A DNA stretch of 57,031 nucleotides, from positions 177,213-234,243 of the forward strand of contig NZ_FOIT01000003.1 of assembly GCF_900110815.1 (NCBI RefSeq), given 5' to 3'. Made by a program: the position numbers and the translations under genes. Under the pieces are notes generated by a model. It had not been told where the DNA came from and searched no databases. It worked only from the letters and a program-made list of their open reading frames with translations. This document shows positions 36,828 to 47,088 of this stretch, piece by piece (positions within the stretch are counted from its first letter, which is position 1; each line of letters starts with the position of its first letter). This DNA is from Aliicoccus persicus. GTDB lineage: Bacteria > Bacillota > Bacilli > Staphylococcales > Salinicoccaceae.

Positions 36828-38594
36828 ATGAGGTTTTCTAAGAAGAAGTTAATGTCAGCGGTACTTGGTACCGGAGTAGCACTTGCAGTATTAGGGGTAA
36901 ATGGTGCAGATGTTAGTGCACAGGATGAAGTTTTCAACTACGATGATTTCCCAAAAACAGTATCTAATGATGCTGAACCAACAGGTGAAGGTGAGTTAAG
37001 AGTTGCTTATGTTTCTGATACGCCATTTGAAGGTACTCTAAACTGGAACTTCTACCAAGGTGGACCAGATGCAACATTTATTGGTTATTTTGATGAGTCA
37101 GTATTAACGATTGATGACAACCAAATCTTTACTCAAGATGGCGCACTAAACTTTGAACTTGACTACGATAACAACTTAGTAACGTTCACGTTAAATGAAA
37201 ATGTCGTATGGCACGATGGTACGCCGGCAACGATCAATGACTATGTTGCTTCTTACGAAATTATCGGACACCCTGACTACACAGGTGTACGTGGTTCAAC
37301 ACCAGGTTTCACTTTAATTGAAGGTTATAACGAGTACCGTGCGGGTGAAGCAGATTCAATCAGTGGTATCGAAGTAATCGATGACTACACTGCGACATTC
37401 CAATATCAAGAATTACCACCATCATTATTATCAGGTGGATTCTGGTTCTACTTATTCCCATCTCACCACTATGAAGGTGTAGAAGTTGCGGAAATGGCTG
37501 ATGCACCACAAACGCGTGAGAACCCAATCGGTATTGGACCTTACAAAGTAGCGTCTATTACACCGGGTGAAGCGATTGTTTACGAACGTTTCGATGATTA
37601 CTGGAGAGGTACTCCACAATTAGATTCAATCGTAATGCAAGTTGTATCTCCAGCGGCAATTGCAAACGCAATGGCAAATGGTGACTACCATGTAGCGCCT
37701 GGATTCCCTACAGATCAGTTCCCTGATGTAGCAGATATGGAAGGCGTTGAGTGGTTAGGTCAGTTAGACGCTGCATACACGTACATTGGTTTCAAACTTG
37801 GTCATTGGGATGACGAGGCTAAAGAAGTAGTTTATGACCCAGAAAACGCTAAGATGGGTGACGTAAATCTTCGTAAAGCAATGTGGCATGCGATTGACAA
37901 CGATACAGTGGGTGAGCGTTTCTACAACGGTTTACGTTGGAAAGCAACTTCATTAACAACACCATTCCACGCAACATATCATAAAGATGATTTAGAAGTA
38001 CCTGAGTTCGATGTAGACTTAGCGAATCAAATCCTTGATGAAGCTGGTTACGAGTACGATGGTGACTTCAGAACGACGCCAGACGGAGAAGAGTTAGTGA
38101 TTAACTTCGCTTCGATGAGTGGTGGAGATACTGCTGAACCATTAGCGAACTACTACATCCAATCTTGGAGAAACATTGGACTTAACGTTCAGTTAACAAA
38201 TGGTCGTTTAATCGAATTCAACACATTCTACGATATGGTTGAAAATGATGACGAAAGTATCGACATCTACCAAGGTGCTTGGGGTGTAGGTACAGATGCG
38301 GATCCTTCTGGTTTATACGGAAGACAAGCAGCGTTTAACTACACGCGTTATGCAACTGAAGAAAATGATGAGTTATTGGCTAAAATCAATTCACAAGAAT
38401 CTTTAGACATCGATTACCGTACTGAAGCGTTCCACGAGTGGCAAGAATTAATGGTTGAAGAGATTCCAGTAATTCCTACACTTTACCGTTCATACGTAAC
38501 ACCAGTATCACTTGATGTTGTTAACTGGTCTGAAGAGTTCGGATTCAACGAAGAGTACTTACTATACAATATTGGTTTAGCGCCACAAGAATAA
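36828..38594 (+). CDS. oppA: Oligopeptide-binding protein OppA, copy 2
   Basis: 588-residue SBP family 5 protein with the same architecture as copy 1. Signal peptide KKKLMSAVLGTGVALAVLG with probable cleavage after DVSA; no lipobox and no cysteine seen. Much of the central and C-terminal coding sequence is nearly identical in DNA to copy 1 (for example 35797-35920 against 37849-37970), while the N-terminus and signal peptide match copy 3 better. This mosaic suggests gene conversion between copies. Own leader with AGAGGAGG ribosome binding site, a CodY-like box and a terminator, so it is an independent unit. Confidence 0.93.
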   Translation: MRFSKKKLMSAVLGTGVALAVLGVNGADVSAQDEVFNYDDFPKTVSNDAEPTGEGELRVAYVSDTPFEGTLNWNFYQGGPDATFIGYFDESVLTIDDNQIFTQDGALNFELDYDNNLVTFTLNENVVWHDGTPATINDYVASYEIIGHPDYTGVRGSTPGFTLIEGYNEYRAGEADSISGIEVIDDYTATFQYQELPPSLLSGGFWFYLFPSHHYEGVEVAEMADAPQTRENPIGIGPYKVASITPGEAIVYERFDDYWRGTPQLDSIVMQVVSPAAIANAMANGDYHVAPGFPTDQFPDVADMEGVEWLGQLDAAYTYIGFKLGHWDDEAKEVVYDPENAKMGDVNLRKAMWHAIDNDTVGERFYNGLRWKATSLTTPFHATYHKDDLEVPEFDVDLANQILDEAGYEYDGDFRTTPDGEELVINFASMSGGDTAEPLANYYIQSWRNIGLNVQLTNGRLIEFNTFYDMVENDDESIDIYQGAWGVGTDADPSGLYGRQAAFNYTRYATEENDELLAKINSQESLDIDYRTEAFHEWQELMVEEIPVIPTLYRSYVTPVSLDVVNWSEEFGFNEEYLLYNIGLAPQE

Positions 38595-38616
38595 TAAGTA
38601 CTTATAAAGATAAGTT

Positions 38617-38647
38617 AAACACCCAACATTTGTTGGGTGTTTTTTTG
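38617..38647 (+). terminator. Terminator after oppA copy 2
   Basis: AACACCCAAC-attt-GTTGGGTGTT followed by T-run. Confidence 0.92.
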
Positions 38648-38683
38648 TGCTTAGATCGAATATAAGTAATTATGTATTAAAAG

Positions 38684-38698
38684 AATAGTCTGAAAAAA
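38684..38698 (+). promoter_or_regulatory. CodY-like box upstream of the third oppA
   Basis: AATAGTCTGAAAAAA matches the CodY consensus at 11 of 15 positions, about 200 nt before the start. Confidence 0.4.
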
Positions 38699-38894
38699 AT
38701 ATAAATAGTTATTTTGAGTAAAATTTCTCTTTATCAATCTTTAATATGAGAATTAAATAAAAAAACATTTAAAATTAAGTTGCATCATTAAAATTTTATG
38801 ATAATATTGTTGTATAAGATAAACGGTATATACATATATATACATAGGACATCTTATGAACATAGAGTACCTGAATAAGGAAGGAATTTTTTTT

Positions 38895-40673
38895 ATGAGG
38901 TTTACGAAGAAAAAGTTGATGTCCGCAGTACTTGGTACTGGAGTCGCTCTTGCAGTTTTAGGAGTAAACGGTGCTGATGTGAGTGCACAAGATGATGAAC
39001 ATCCAATTTTTAACTATGAAGATTTTCCGAAGACAGTATCAAATGATGCTGAACCTTCAGGAGAAGGTGAGTTAAGAATTGCATATAGTTCAGATGCGCC
39101 TTTTGAGGGCACATTTAACTGGGCGTTCTATACGAATGTCGTCGACTCAAGAATTATGGGTTATTTTGATGAAAGTGTCTTCACAATCGATGAAAACCAA
39201 ATGTTCACTCAAGAAGGTGCCATGCAGTTTGATATCGATGAAGAGGAAAGAACAGTCACATTTACATTACAAGAAGGTGTCCTATGGCATGACGGCGTTG
39301 AAGCGACAATACATGACTATGTCGCATCGTATGAAGTGATCGGACACCCTGATTATGAAGGTGTGCGAGGTTCAACGTTAGGATTCTCATTACTAGAAGG
39401 ATTCAATGAATATCGTGATGGTGAAGCAGATGAGATTAGTGGCATCGAAGTCATCGATGACTACACAGCTGTATTCCATTATGAAGAAATTATTCCATCA
39501 TTATTATCCGGTGGATTCTGGGCCTACTTATTCCCAACGCATCATTATGAAGGTTTAGAAGTGGGTGAAATAGCAGAATCAGATCTCACAAGACAAACAC
39601 CTATTGGTATAGGACCATATCAAGTATCATCGATCAGTCCTGGTGAGTCTGTGACCTATGAGAGATTTGATGACTACTGGCGCGGTACACCATCCATGGA
39701 TGGTATCGTCTTAGAAATCGTGTCACCATCAACTGTAGCAACAGCAATGCAGAACAATGATTATCATTACACAATTGCGTTCCCTGTGAACCAATTTCCT
39801 GATGTTGCTGAAATTGAAGGGGTGGAATGGCTCGCGAATATGAGTTCAGTTTTATCTTATGTTGGATTTAAACTGGGTGAGTGGGACGATGAAGCAGGTG
39901 AAGTCGATTATAAGCCAGAAGAGATGAAGATGGGAGACATCGAGTTGCGTCGTGCAATGTGGCATGCGATTGATAACGAAACGGTTGCTGAGCGTTTCTA
40001 CAACGGTTTGCGTTGGGAAGGTACGACATTACTGCCACCTTACTATGCATCATACTTCGATGAAACAATTGAATCTCCAGAGTACAGCCCTGAAATTGCT
40101 GAAGAGATTTTAGATGAAGCAGGATATGAATATGATGGTGATTACCGACTGACACCAGAAGGTGAAGAATTAGAGATTAGCATGGCGTTTATTGGTGGCT
40201 CAGATGTTGCTGAAGCGTTGGCAAACTATTATATTCAATCGTGGAGAAATGTCGGATTAAATGTGAGTTTATACAATGACCGTATGTTAGAGTTCAATGC
40301 CTTCTATGACATGGTGGATGAGGATGCTGAAGGTATCGATATCTATCAAGGCTCATGGGCATATGGTTCGGATGCAGATCCTGCACACTTCTATGGACGT
40401 GGTGCACGCAACAACTATCCGAGATATGCGAGTGAGGCAAATGATGAGCTGTTAGAAAAGATCAACTCACCAGAAGCATTTGATAACGAGTATAGAACGG
40501 AGCTATTCTATGAATGGCAAGAATTGATGCGTGAAGAGATGCCGGTTATTCCGATTCTTTACGGATCAGGTGTCCACCCTGTATCGACTGATGTCGTGAA
40601 CTTCACAGTGGAGTACGGATTTAATGAAGAAACCGCATTATATAATATCGGCTTAGTTGAAGAAGAAGAATAA
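38895..40673 (+). CDS. oppA: Oligopeptide-binding protein OppA, copy 3
   Basis: 592 residues from ATG 38895, which has AAGGAAGGAA upstream and gives the signal peptide MRFTKKKLMSAVLGTG seen in copy 2; the in-frame ATG at 38856 would add an unlikely leader. No lipobox cysteine; cleavage expected after DVSA. The mature part is clearly more diverged than copies 1 and 2 (binding-cleft segments such as IASGFPTDQFPD become TIAFPVNQFPD), so its peptide preference may differ. Ends in a short acidic tail (EEEE). Own terminator. Confidence 0.92.
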   Translation: MRFTKKKLMSAVLGTGVALAVLGVNGADVSAQDDEHPIFNYEDFPKTVSNDAEPSGEGELRIAYSSDAPFEGTFNWAFYTNVVDSRIMGYFDESVFTIDENQMFTQEGAMQFDIDEEERTVTFTLQEGVLWHDGVEATIHDYVASYEVIGHPDYEGVRGSTLGFSLLEGFNEYRDGEADEISGIEVIDDYTAVFHYEEIIPSLLSGGFWAYLFPTHHYEGLEVGEIAESDLTRQTPIGIGPYQVSSISPGESVTYERFDDYWRGTPSMDGIVLEIVSPSTVATAMQNNDYHYTIAFPVNQFPDVAEIEGVEWLANMSSVLSYVGFKLGEWDDEAGEVDYKPEEMKMGDIELRRAMWHAIDNETVAERFYNGLRWEGTTLLPPYYASYFDETIESPEYSPEIAEEILDEAGYEYDGDYRLTPEGEELEISMAFIGGSDVAEALANYYIQSWRNVGLNVSLYNDRMLEFNAFYDMVDEDAEGIDIYQGSWAYGSDADPAHFYGRGARNNYPRYASEANDELLEKINSPEAFDNEYRTELFYEWQELMREEMPVIPILYGSGVHPVSTDVVNFTVEYGFNEETALYNIGLVEEEE

Positions 40674-40700
40674 GGCCGATAAAAAACGATATTATTTGTA

Positions 40701-40735
40701 ACTGCCTTCTGTCCATCGGATAGAGGGTAGTTTTT
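40701..40735 (+). terminator. Terminator after oppA copy 3
   Basis: ACTGCCTTCTGTCC-atc-GGATAGAGGGTAGT imperfect stem followed by TTTTT. Confidence 0.75.
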
Positions 40736-40826
40736 CATTTAAAGAGAAATATATTCTGTTGAAATTAGTTGCTTAAAGATGATTAAAAGTACGTTTATAT
40801 TTTATTTATGTTAATAATATGTTAAA

Positions 40827-40843
40827 TTAGTACCAAGTCATAA
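40827..40843 (+). promoter_or_regulatory. FapR-like operator upstream of fabHF
   Basis: TTAGTACCAAGTCATAA keeps the left half of the FapR consensus TTAGTACCTRNTACTAA and part of the right half, 25 nt before fabH. FapR represses fabHF and fabI in Bacillus and Staphylococcus. Confidence 0.65.
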
Positions 40844-40867
40844 GATTAGGTGTAAAAAGGTGAGAAT

Positions 40868-41833
40868 ATGAAAAATGTAGGTGTACTCGGCATCGGGTCA
40901 TATGTGCCCGAACGTGTGTTTACAAATTTTGATTTCGAAAAAATCATGGATACGAGCGATGAATGGATTACAGAAATGACAGGTATCCGTGAGAGACGTT
41001 ATGCTGATGATGATACAGATACGAGTGATTTAGCATTTTATGCAGCAGAAGAGGCAATGAGAAATGCAGGTGTCACACGTGATGAAATTGATCTTTTACT
41101 CGTTGCGACAAGTTCAGGAGACCATAGATTTCCGAGCGTTGCTGCGATGCTCCAAGAAAGACTTGAATTAAAGCATATTGCAGCGATGGATCAGCTTGCT
41201 GCATGCACGGGTTTTATCTATAGTATGGTAACGGCACAACAGTTTATACAGACAGGCGCTGCCAGTAAAGTGCTCGTTGTCGGTGCTGAAAAATTAACGA
41301 AGTTGACAGATTTTAGTGACCGTTCGAGTGCGATGCTATTTGGTGATGGTGCTGCGGCAGTTGTGATGGGTGAAGTTGCAGAAGGATATGGAATCAAATC
41401 ATTTGAACTCGGCAGTAATGGTTCAGGCGGACAACATTTGTATGAAGATAAAGAAAACGGGTATTTAAGAATGAATGGTCGTGAAGTATTTAAATTTGCA
41501 GTGCGACAAATGGGCGAATCGAGTGTGAATGTTGTTGAAAAGGCAGGACTTCAATCAGATGATGTTGATCGACTCATTCCACACCAGGCGAATATCCGTA
41601 TTATGGAAGCAGCGCGTAAGAGAATGAATCTGCCAGTCGAGAAGATGAGTCACACAATCGATAAATATGGAAATACGTCGGCGGCTTCAATCGGCTTGAG
41701 CATTCATCATGATATTAAGAATGGTTTAATTCACGACGGAGATAACCTCGTTTTAGTCGGCTTTGGGGGCGGCTTAACATGGGGTGCGATTTGTATGACA
41801 TGGGGTAACAATAAGGAGGAAAATAATGAGTAA
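40868..41833 (+). CDS. fabH: 3-oxoacyl-ACP synthase III (FabH)
   Basis: Initiates type II fatty-acid synthesis by condensing acyl-CoA with malonyl-ACP; in these bacteria it usually favours branched primers. 321 residues. The catalytic triad is visible: Cys 113 in LAACTGF, His 239 in IPHQANIRI and Asn 269 in [16 protein letters not shown] and GGGLTWGA are family signatures. AGGTGAG precedes the ATG. It overlaps fabF by 8 nt and is preceded by a FapR-like site. Confidence 0.96.
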   Translation: MKNVGVLGIGSYVPERVFTNFDFEKIMDTSDEWITEMTGIRERRYADDDTDTSDLAFYAAEEAMRNAGVTRDEIDLLLVATSSGDHRFPSVAAMLQERLELKHIAAMDQLAACTGFIYSMVTAQQFIQTGAASKVLVVGAEKLTKLTDFSDRSSAMLFGDGAAAVVMGEVAEGYGIKSFELGSNGSGGQHLYEDKENGYLRMNGREVFKFAVRQMGESSVNVVEKAGLQSDDVDRLIPHQANIRIMEAARKRMNLPVEKMSHTIDKYGNTSAASIGLSIHHDIKNGLIHDGDNLVLVGFGGGLTWGAICMTWGNNKEENNE

Positions 41834-43073
41834 GAAAAGAGTAGTAATCACTGGCGTTGGTGCTTTAACACCGATTGGAAATACAGCAAGAGATACATGG
41901 GAAAATGCATTAAAAGGGACAAACGGAATCGATAAAATTACCCGTATCGATACTGAAAAATATAATGTTTCACTTGCAGGTGAGTTAAAGAACTTTGACG
42001 TTGAGGATTACATTGAAAGAAAAGAAGCGCGTAAGATGGATAGATTCACTCAGTACGCAATCGTCGCTGCTGATGAAGCGATTAAAGACAGTGGCCTCGA
42101 GATTAATGAAAGTAATAACGAGCGTGTCGGTGTGTGGATTGGTTCAGGAATCGGTGGTATCCAGGCGCTTGAAGATGGATTTATAGTATTGGATCGTAAA
42201 GGGCCGCGTCGCGTAAGCCCGTTCTTCGTACCGATGATGATTCCAGATATGGCAAGTGGTCAAGTATCGATTCGACATGGTGCAAAAGGACCGAACGGTG
42301 CGACAGTAACTGCTTGTGCGACTGGTACAAACTCAATCGGTGATGCATTTAAAATTATCGAGCGTGGAGACGCAGACGTGATGATAACAGGTGGTACAGA
42401 GGCGCCGATCACTAACATGGGGATTGCCGGATTCCAAGCAAGTCGTGCGCTTAGTCTAGAGAGTGATCGTGACAAAGCATGCCGTCCATTCGATAAAAAC
42501 CGTGACGGATTCATCATGGGTGAAGGTGCGGGTGTCGTTATTATAGAAGAACTCGAGCATGCGAAGGCACGCGGTGCAAAAATCTATGCTGAGTTAGTTG
42601 GCTACGGTATGACAGGAGACGCATACCACATTACAGCGCCAGCTGAAAATGGTGAGGGCGGTCAGCGTGCAATGAAACTTGCGATGAAAGATGCTGGCAT
42701 TGAAAAAGAAGAGCTCGGTTACATTAATGCACACGGTACAAGCACGCCATATAATGATCTATATGAAGCGGTGGCGATTAGTCACGTGTTTGGTGAACAT
42801 ACTCAGAAATTACTCATTAACTCAACGAAATCGATGATGGGTCACTTGCTCGGTGGAACAGGAGCGGTTGAAGTAATTGTGACGGCATTCTCACTACAAG
42901 AAGGAAAAGTACATCCAACAATCAACGTGAGAGAGCAAGATGAAGAAATCAAACTGAACGTGTGTAAAGACGGCGTTGTCGAGGCACCAGATCTGAAGTA
43001 TGCCATGACAAACTCACTCGGATTCGGCGGACACAACGCGTCGCTCGTATTGAAGAAATGGGAAGATGAATAA
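41826..43073 (+). CDS. fabF: 3-oxoacyl-ACP synthase II (FabF)
   Basis: Elongating beta-ketoacyl-ACP synthase, 415 residues, cytosolic. Catalytic Cys-His-His residues lie in [11 protein letters not shown] (about 163), [11 protein letters not shown] (about 303) and [15 protein letters not shown] (about 340). C-terminal [13 protein letters not shown] is the usual end. AAGGAGG lies inside the fabH end, so the pair is translationally coupled. Strong terminator downstream. Confidence 0.97.
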   Translation: MSKKRVVITGVGALTPIGNTARDTWENALKGTNGIDKITRIDTEKYNVSLAGELKNFDVEDYIERKEARKMDRFTQYAIVAADEAIKDSGLEINESNNERVGVWIGSGIGGIQALEDGFIVLDRKGPRRVSPFFVPMMIPDMASGQVSIRHGAKGPNGATVTACATGTNSIGDAFKIIERGDADVMITGGTEAPITNMGIAGFQASRALSLESDRDKACRPFDKNRDGFIMGEGAGVVIIEELEHAKARGAKIYAELVGYGMTGDAYHITAPAENGEGGQRAMKLAMKDAGIEKEELGYINAHGTSTPYNDLYEAVAISHVFGEHTQKLLINSTKSMMGHLLGGTGAVEVIVTAFSLQEGKVHPTINVREQDEEIKLNVCKDGVVEAPDLKYAMTNSLGFGGHNASLVLKKWEDE

Positions 43074-43099
43074 TTATTTGATTATTGATGATTGATTGA

Positions 43100-43132
43100 G
43101 ACTGGAGGAGCTGATCCTCCAGTCTTTTTTTT
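43100..43132 (+). terminator. Terminator after fabF
   Basis: GACTGGAGGA-gctga-TCCTCCAGTC followed by eight or more T. Confidence 0.93.
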
Positions 43133-43200
43133 GTGGTTGTTGGTGGGGTTGCTGGTTTGAGAGGAGGCAGGTTGCGTGAGTGGGGACTATTTGGTATGAC

Positions 43201-43590
43201 CTGCCAATTCAAATGGAAAAACGACTGCGAATTGGCAGTATTTTGCTTTTCCTGCCAATTTAAAGCTAAAATCCACTGTGAATTGGCAGCAATTGATTAT
43301 AACTGCCGATTCAAGAGAGAAAAATGCTCTGAATTGGCAGGGTAAGATTTTACTAGATACTTCTCAGAGCAAGTGATGTCTTCTTTCTCTCTTATGCTCA
43401 CTCACACCAGAAAATCCCGGTGAATGAGCACGGATTCCGGTTTCATGGTAACTCGCGCCCAAAAATCTCGGTGAGTGAGCACGGATTCCGAATTCATGGT
43501 AACTCACGCCTAAAAATCTCTGTGAGTTACCACGATTTCCGGTTTCATGGTAACTCAAGCCCAAAAATCTCTGTGAGTTACCACGAGAAG
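43201..43590. repeat. Second ~51-bp hairpin array (8 units, stems shared with the 22-kb array)
   Basis: Units at 43201, 43252 and 43303 carry CTGCCAATTCA/TGAATTGGCAG-type stems. A degenerate unit near 43353 keeps the phase. Four more, with 5' arms ending at 43404, 43455, 43506 and 43557 (again 51-bp steps), carry GCTCACTCA/TGAATGAGC or GGTAACTCA/TGAGTTACC stems. Loops contain AAAA. The stem classes are the same as in the array 21 kb away. The unit at 43442 pairs a GGTAACTC arm with GAGTGAGC, a mismatched hybrid at the boundary between stem types. 43591-43680 shows nothing further that I can name. Confidence 0.88.
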
Positions 43591-43685
43591 ATCAATCCTC
43601 TATAATCACTCCGGATTTTTATCCCACTCACTCAGGAATTTTTTCCTTAAGAGCGTTTTAGATGTCTCCCAGAATTAATGATTAA

Positions 43686-43728
43686 CGTGATTGATGTCAC
43701 AATCCAAATCAACAAAAGAACTTATAAT
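43686..43728 (+). promoter_or_regulatory. Promoter with CRP/FNR-family operator before the DUF438 gene
   Basis: GTGATTGATGTCAC (43687-43700) is a perfect GTGA-N6-TCAC palindrome. TATAAT lies at 43723-43728 and no good -35 is present. Taking the start as about 43735, the palindrome centre is near -41.5, the classical class II activator position. Suggests activation by a CRP/FNR-family regulator such as ArcR, possibly under low oxygen. Confidence 0.65.
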
Positions 43729-43754
43729 GAATGTAGCAAAGGAGGCGTATACAC

Positions 43755-44858
43755 TTGTTAAAAGAACTAAAGCAGTCAATTTTGAACAATTCGACGATTG
43801 ATACTCGGAATATGTCTACAGAACAATTCCTGACTCATGTGATTTTGCTCATTCATACGCACCCAGATTTAGAGTTTGAAAAAGTAAAACCATACTTGAT
43901 TGAATTTTTTAATGGTTCACCTAAAGCACCAACTAATAAAGATCATCCTATAAATATTCTGGTAAAACACCAACAAAGATTTTCGAAACACATTAAAGTC
44001 ATAGAATCATTACTCGAAGACTATGCTAACAATCAACAGGACATATCTTTTTATCTGAATGCATTAAAAAATATAAATAATTATTTTAATGTGAAGGAGA
44101 AGTTGCTGTTTCCATTGCTCGAACGATATGGCCAATATCAGTTGCCGCGCAGGATATGGGAGATGGACGATTATTTGCGTGTGTCGTTGCAAGCGATGCA
44201 GAAACGTGTGGAAAAGCTCGAATCGGTTCATCCAAGACACATCCATTCGACATTTCGGGAGATTCAAACGACTTTTAATTATTTAAAAGATAGTGAGCAG
44301 TACATACTCTACCCGCTATGTGATGCGTTGTTTACAGAAGAAAATTGGCAGCAAGTGGCACGGGAGGCGACAGCTTTTCATTTTGATATGTTGGATTACG
44401 TGGAGAACGAAGAGGTTATTAATCCAAGTCAAAATCTAGATGATAAAATTCAACATCCCTTTGGAAATGGATTTTTAACAATGAAAGAAGTTAATTTGAT
44501 TTTGAACAGTTTGCCGCTAGAGTTGACTTTTATAGATGAACGTGGCATTTTTAAGTACTTTAATCATATTGTTGAAGCGCAAGATATGCTATTTATCCGA
44601 ACACCGCTATCGATCGGTCGACATGTTGCCAACTGCCATCCACCTAGAAGTCTTAAGAACATGATGAAAGTTATCCGACTTCTGAAGTCTAGGGAGGAAG
44701 AGCAAGTAGCAATGTGGTTTAAAAGGGGAGAAGTGTTTATCCATGTGACTTACGTTGCTGTTTTTGATGAAGATGATACATTCAAAGGCGTTTTAGAATA
44801 CGTACAGGATATAAATCCGTATGTGGAGCTACCTCGGGCGACGAAAAAGCATGTTTAG
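43755..44858 (+). CDS. DUF438, hemerythrin-like and PAS domain protein
   Basis: 367 residues. The N-terminal DUF438 segment (about 1-75) is followed by a hemerythrin-like four-helix region with HPINILVKHQQRFSKHIK, EKLLFPLLERYG and YILYPLCDALF (about 65-200), then a PAS_10 domain with LELTFIDERGIFKYFN, SIGRHVANCHPP and FKGVLEYVQDI (about 250-355). Hemerythrin and PAS parts suggest a sensor of oxygen, nitric oxide or redox state; no output domain is visible, so the signalling partner is unknown. TTG start with AAAGGAGG well placed. Own promoter with CRP/FNR-type site. Confidence 0.85.
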   Translation: MLKELKQSILNNSTIDTRNMSTEQFLTHVILLIHTHPDLEFEKVKPYLIEFFNGSPKAPTNKDHPINILVKHQQRFSKHIKVIESLLEDYANNQQDISFYLNALKNINNYFNVKEKLLFPLLERYGQYQLPRRIWEMDDYLRVSLQAMQKRVEKLESVHPRHIHSTFREIQTTFNYLKDSEQYILYPLCDALFTEENWQQVAREATAFHFDMLDYVENEEVINPSQNLDDKIQHPFGNGFLTMKEVNLILNSLPLELTFIDERGIFKYFNHIVEAQDMLFIRTPLSIGRHVANCHPPRSLKNMMKVIRLLKSREEEQVAMWFKRGEVFIHVTYVAVFDEDDTFKGVLEYVQDINPYVELPRATKKHV

Positions 44859-44875
44859 CGATTAGAAAATGATCT

Positions 44876-45285
44876 GCGTGTCAATGAGCGTTGCTCACAG
44901 ACACGCAGAAAGATTTGACGGACTATGAGATGCACTCACGGACGTGCAAATGGATTTGACGGACTATGAGATGCGCTCACGGTCTTGCAAACGGATTTGA
45001 CGGACTATGAGATGCGCTCACGGTCTTGCAAACGGATTTGACGGACTATGAGATGCGCTCACGGTCGTGCAAATGGATTTGACGGACTATGAGATGCGCT
45101 CACGGACGTGCAAATGGATTTGACGGACTATGAGATGCGCTCACGGTCTTGCAAATGAATTTGACGGACTATGAACTACTCTCACTGACGCGCAGATTGA
45201 TTTGCGTTCCAATGAGCGTTGCTCACAGACACGCAAACGGATTTGCATTCCAATGACCCTAGCTCATAGACACACAAACCCACAC
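44876..45285 (+). repeat. 10-unit array of the dispersed 41-bp hairpin repeat
   Basis: Ten units in exact 41-bp steps (44876, 44917, 44958, 44999, 45040, 45081, 45122, 45163, 45204, 45245), each ending near GGATTT. Unit 1 has long near-complementary arms: GCGTGTC-aa-TGAGC, GTT, GCTCA-ca-GACACGC. Units 2-8 are a derived form (GACGGACTATGAG ... CTCACGG). Units 9-10 return to GCGTTCCAATGAG, matching the copies at 119, 14708 and 56961. Lies between convergent genes and is the only hairpin-rich sequence available after trpS and the DUF438 gene. Confidence 0.92.
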
Positions 45286-45312
45286 ACAAACCAAGAGTCA
45301 AACAACAACAAT

Positions 45313-46404
<1,092 letters not shown>

Positions 46405-46560
46405 TTAAAATTCTTGAAATATTGAAAATTTATGCATAATATAACAACATTTTCATTTCTTTTTAATGTTAATAATCTATAATTGAATCACAGTAAGTAA
46501 TAAGTTGCAAAGAGACGGATTGTCTCTGGACAAAATTTTAGCATTGGAGTGTGAGATTAT

Positions 46561-46959
46561 ATGGTAACTTTATTTACTTCTCCAAGTTGCACATCTTGTC
46601 GTAAAGCGAAACAATGGTTGAAAGAACATGATATATCGTTTAAAGAAAGAAATATATTCTCAGATAAATTAACACTTGATGAAGTTAAAGAGATTTTGAG
46701 AATGACTGAAGACGGAACTGAAGAAATCATCTCAACACGTTCTAAAACATTCCAAAAATTAAATCTGGATATTGATAGTTTACCGATGAAAGAATTATAT
46801 CAAATTATTATGGATAACCCAGGCATTTTAAGACGTCCAATCATCATTGATGAGAAAAGACTTCAAGTGGGTTACAATGAAGATGAAATTCGTCGTTTCT
46901 TACCGAGACAAGTTAGAACATTTCACTTAGAAGAAGCAATGAAGCTTGCAGACCTATAA
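46561..46959 (+). CDS. spxA: Transcriptional regulator Spx
   Basis: ArsC-like regulator that binds the RNA polymerase alpha subunit and directs the thiol-stress response. 132 residues. The redox switch is Cys 10-T-S-Cys 13 in [13 protein letters not shown], and the RPI region ([18 protein letters not shown], about 89-106) holds the conserved arginine. Its proteolysis adaptor yjbH and the related mecA are in the same window. Own upstream region with TATAAT at 46478-46483 and a strong terminator. Confidence 0.97.
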   Translation: MVTLFTSPSCTSCRKAKQWLKEHDISFKERNIFSDKLTLDEVKEILRMTEDGTEEIISTRSKTFQKLNLDIDSLPMKELYQIIMDNPGILRRPIIIDEKRLQVGYNEDEIRRFLPRQVRTFHLEEAMKLADL

Positions 46960-46974
46960 TGAATTAAGTATAAA

Positions 46975-47008
46975 AGAACTCTGAATATATATTCAGAGTT
47001 CTTTTTTT
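46975..47008 (+). terminator. Terminator after spxA
   Basis: AGAACTCTGAAT-atat-ATTCAGAGTTCT followed by T-run. Confidence 0.93.
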
Positions 47009-47088
47009 AGTTTTAAGGGTCTCTTATTGGGAATATGATATGGAAGTATTGTATAATAAAAACTAACCATATCTAGGAGGTGTTTCTG

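Noticed and set aside
38856-38894. Longer N-terminus for oppA copy 3
   Set aside because: The added 13 residues are not signal-peptide-like and the ATG at 38895 has the better ribosome binding site and aligns with copy 2.
43364-43605. Small open frames on both strands in the post-fabF array
   Set aside because: They follow the 51-bp repeat period and have no supporting start signals.
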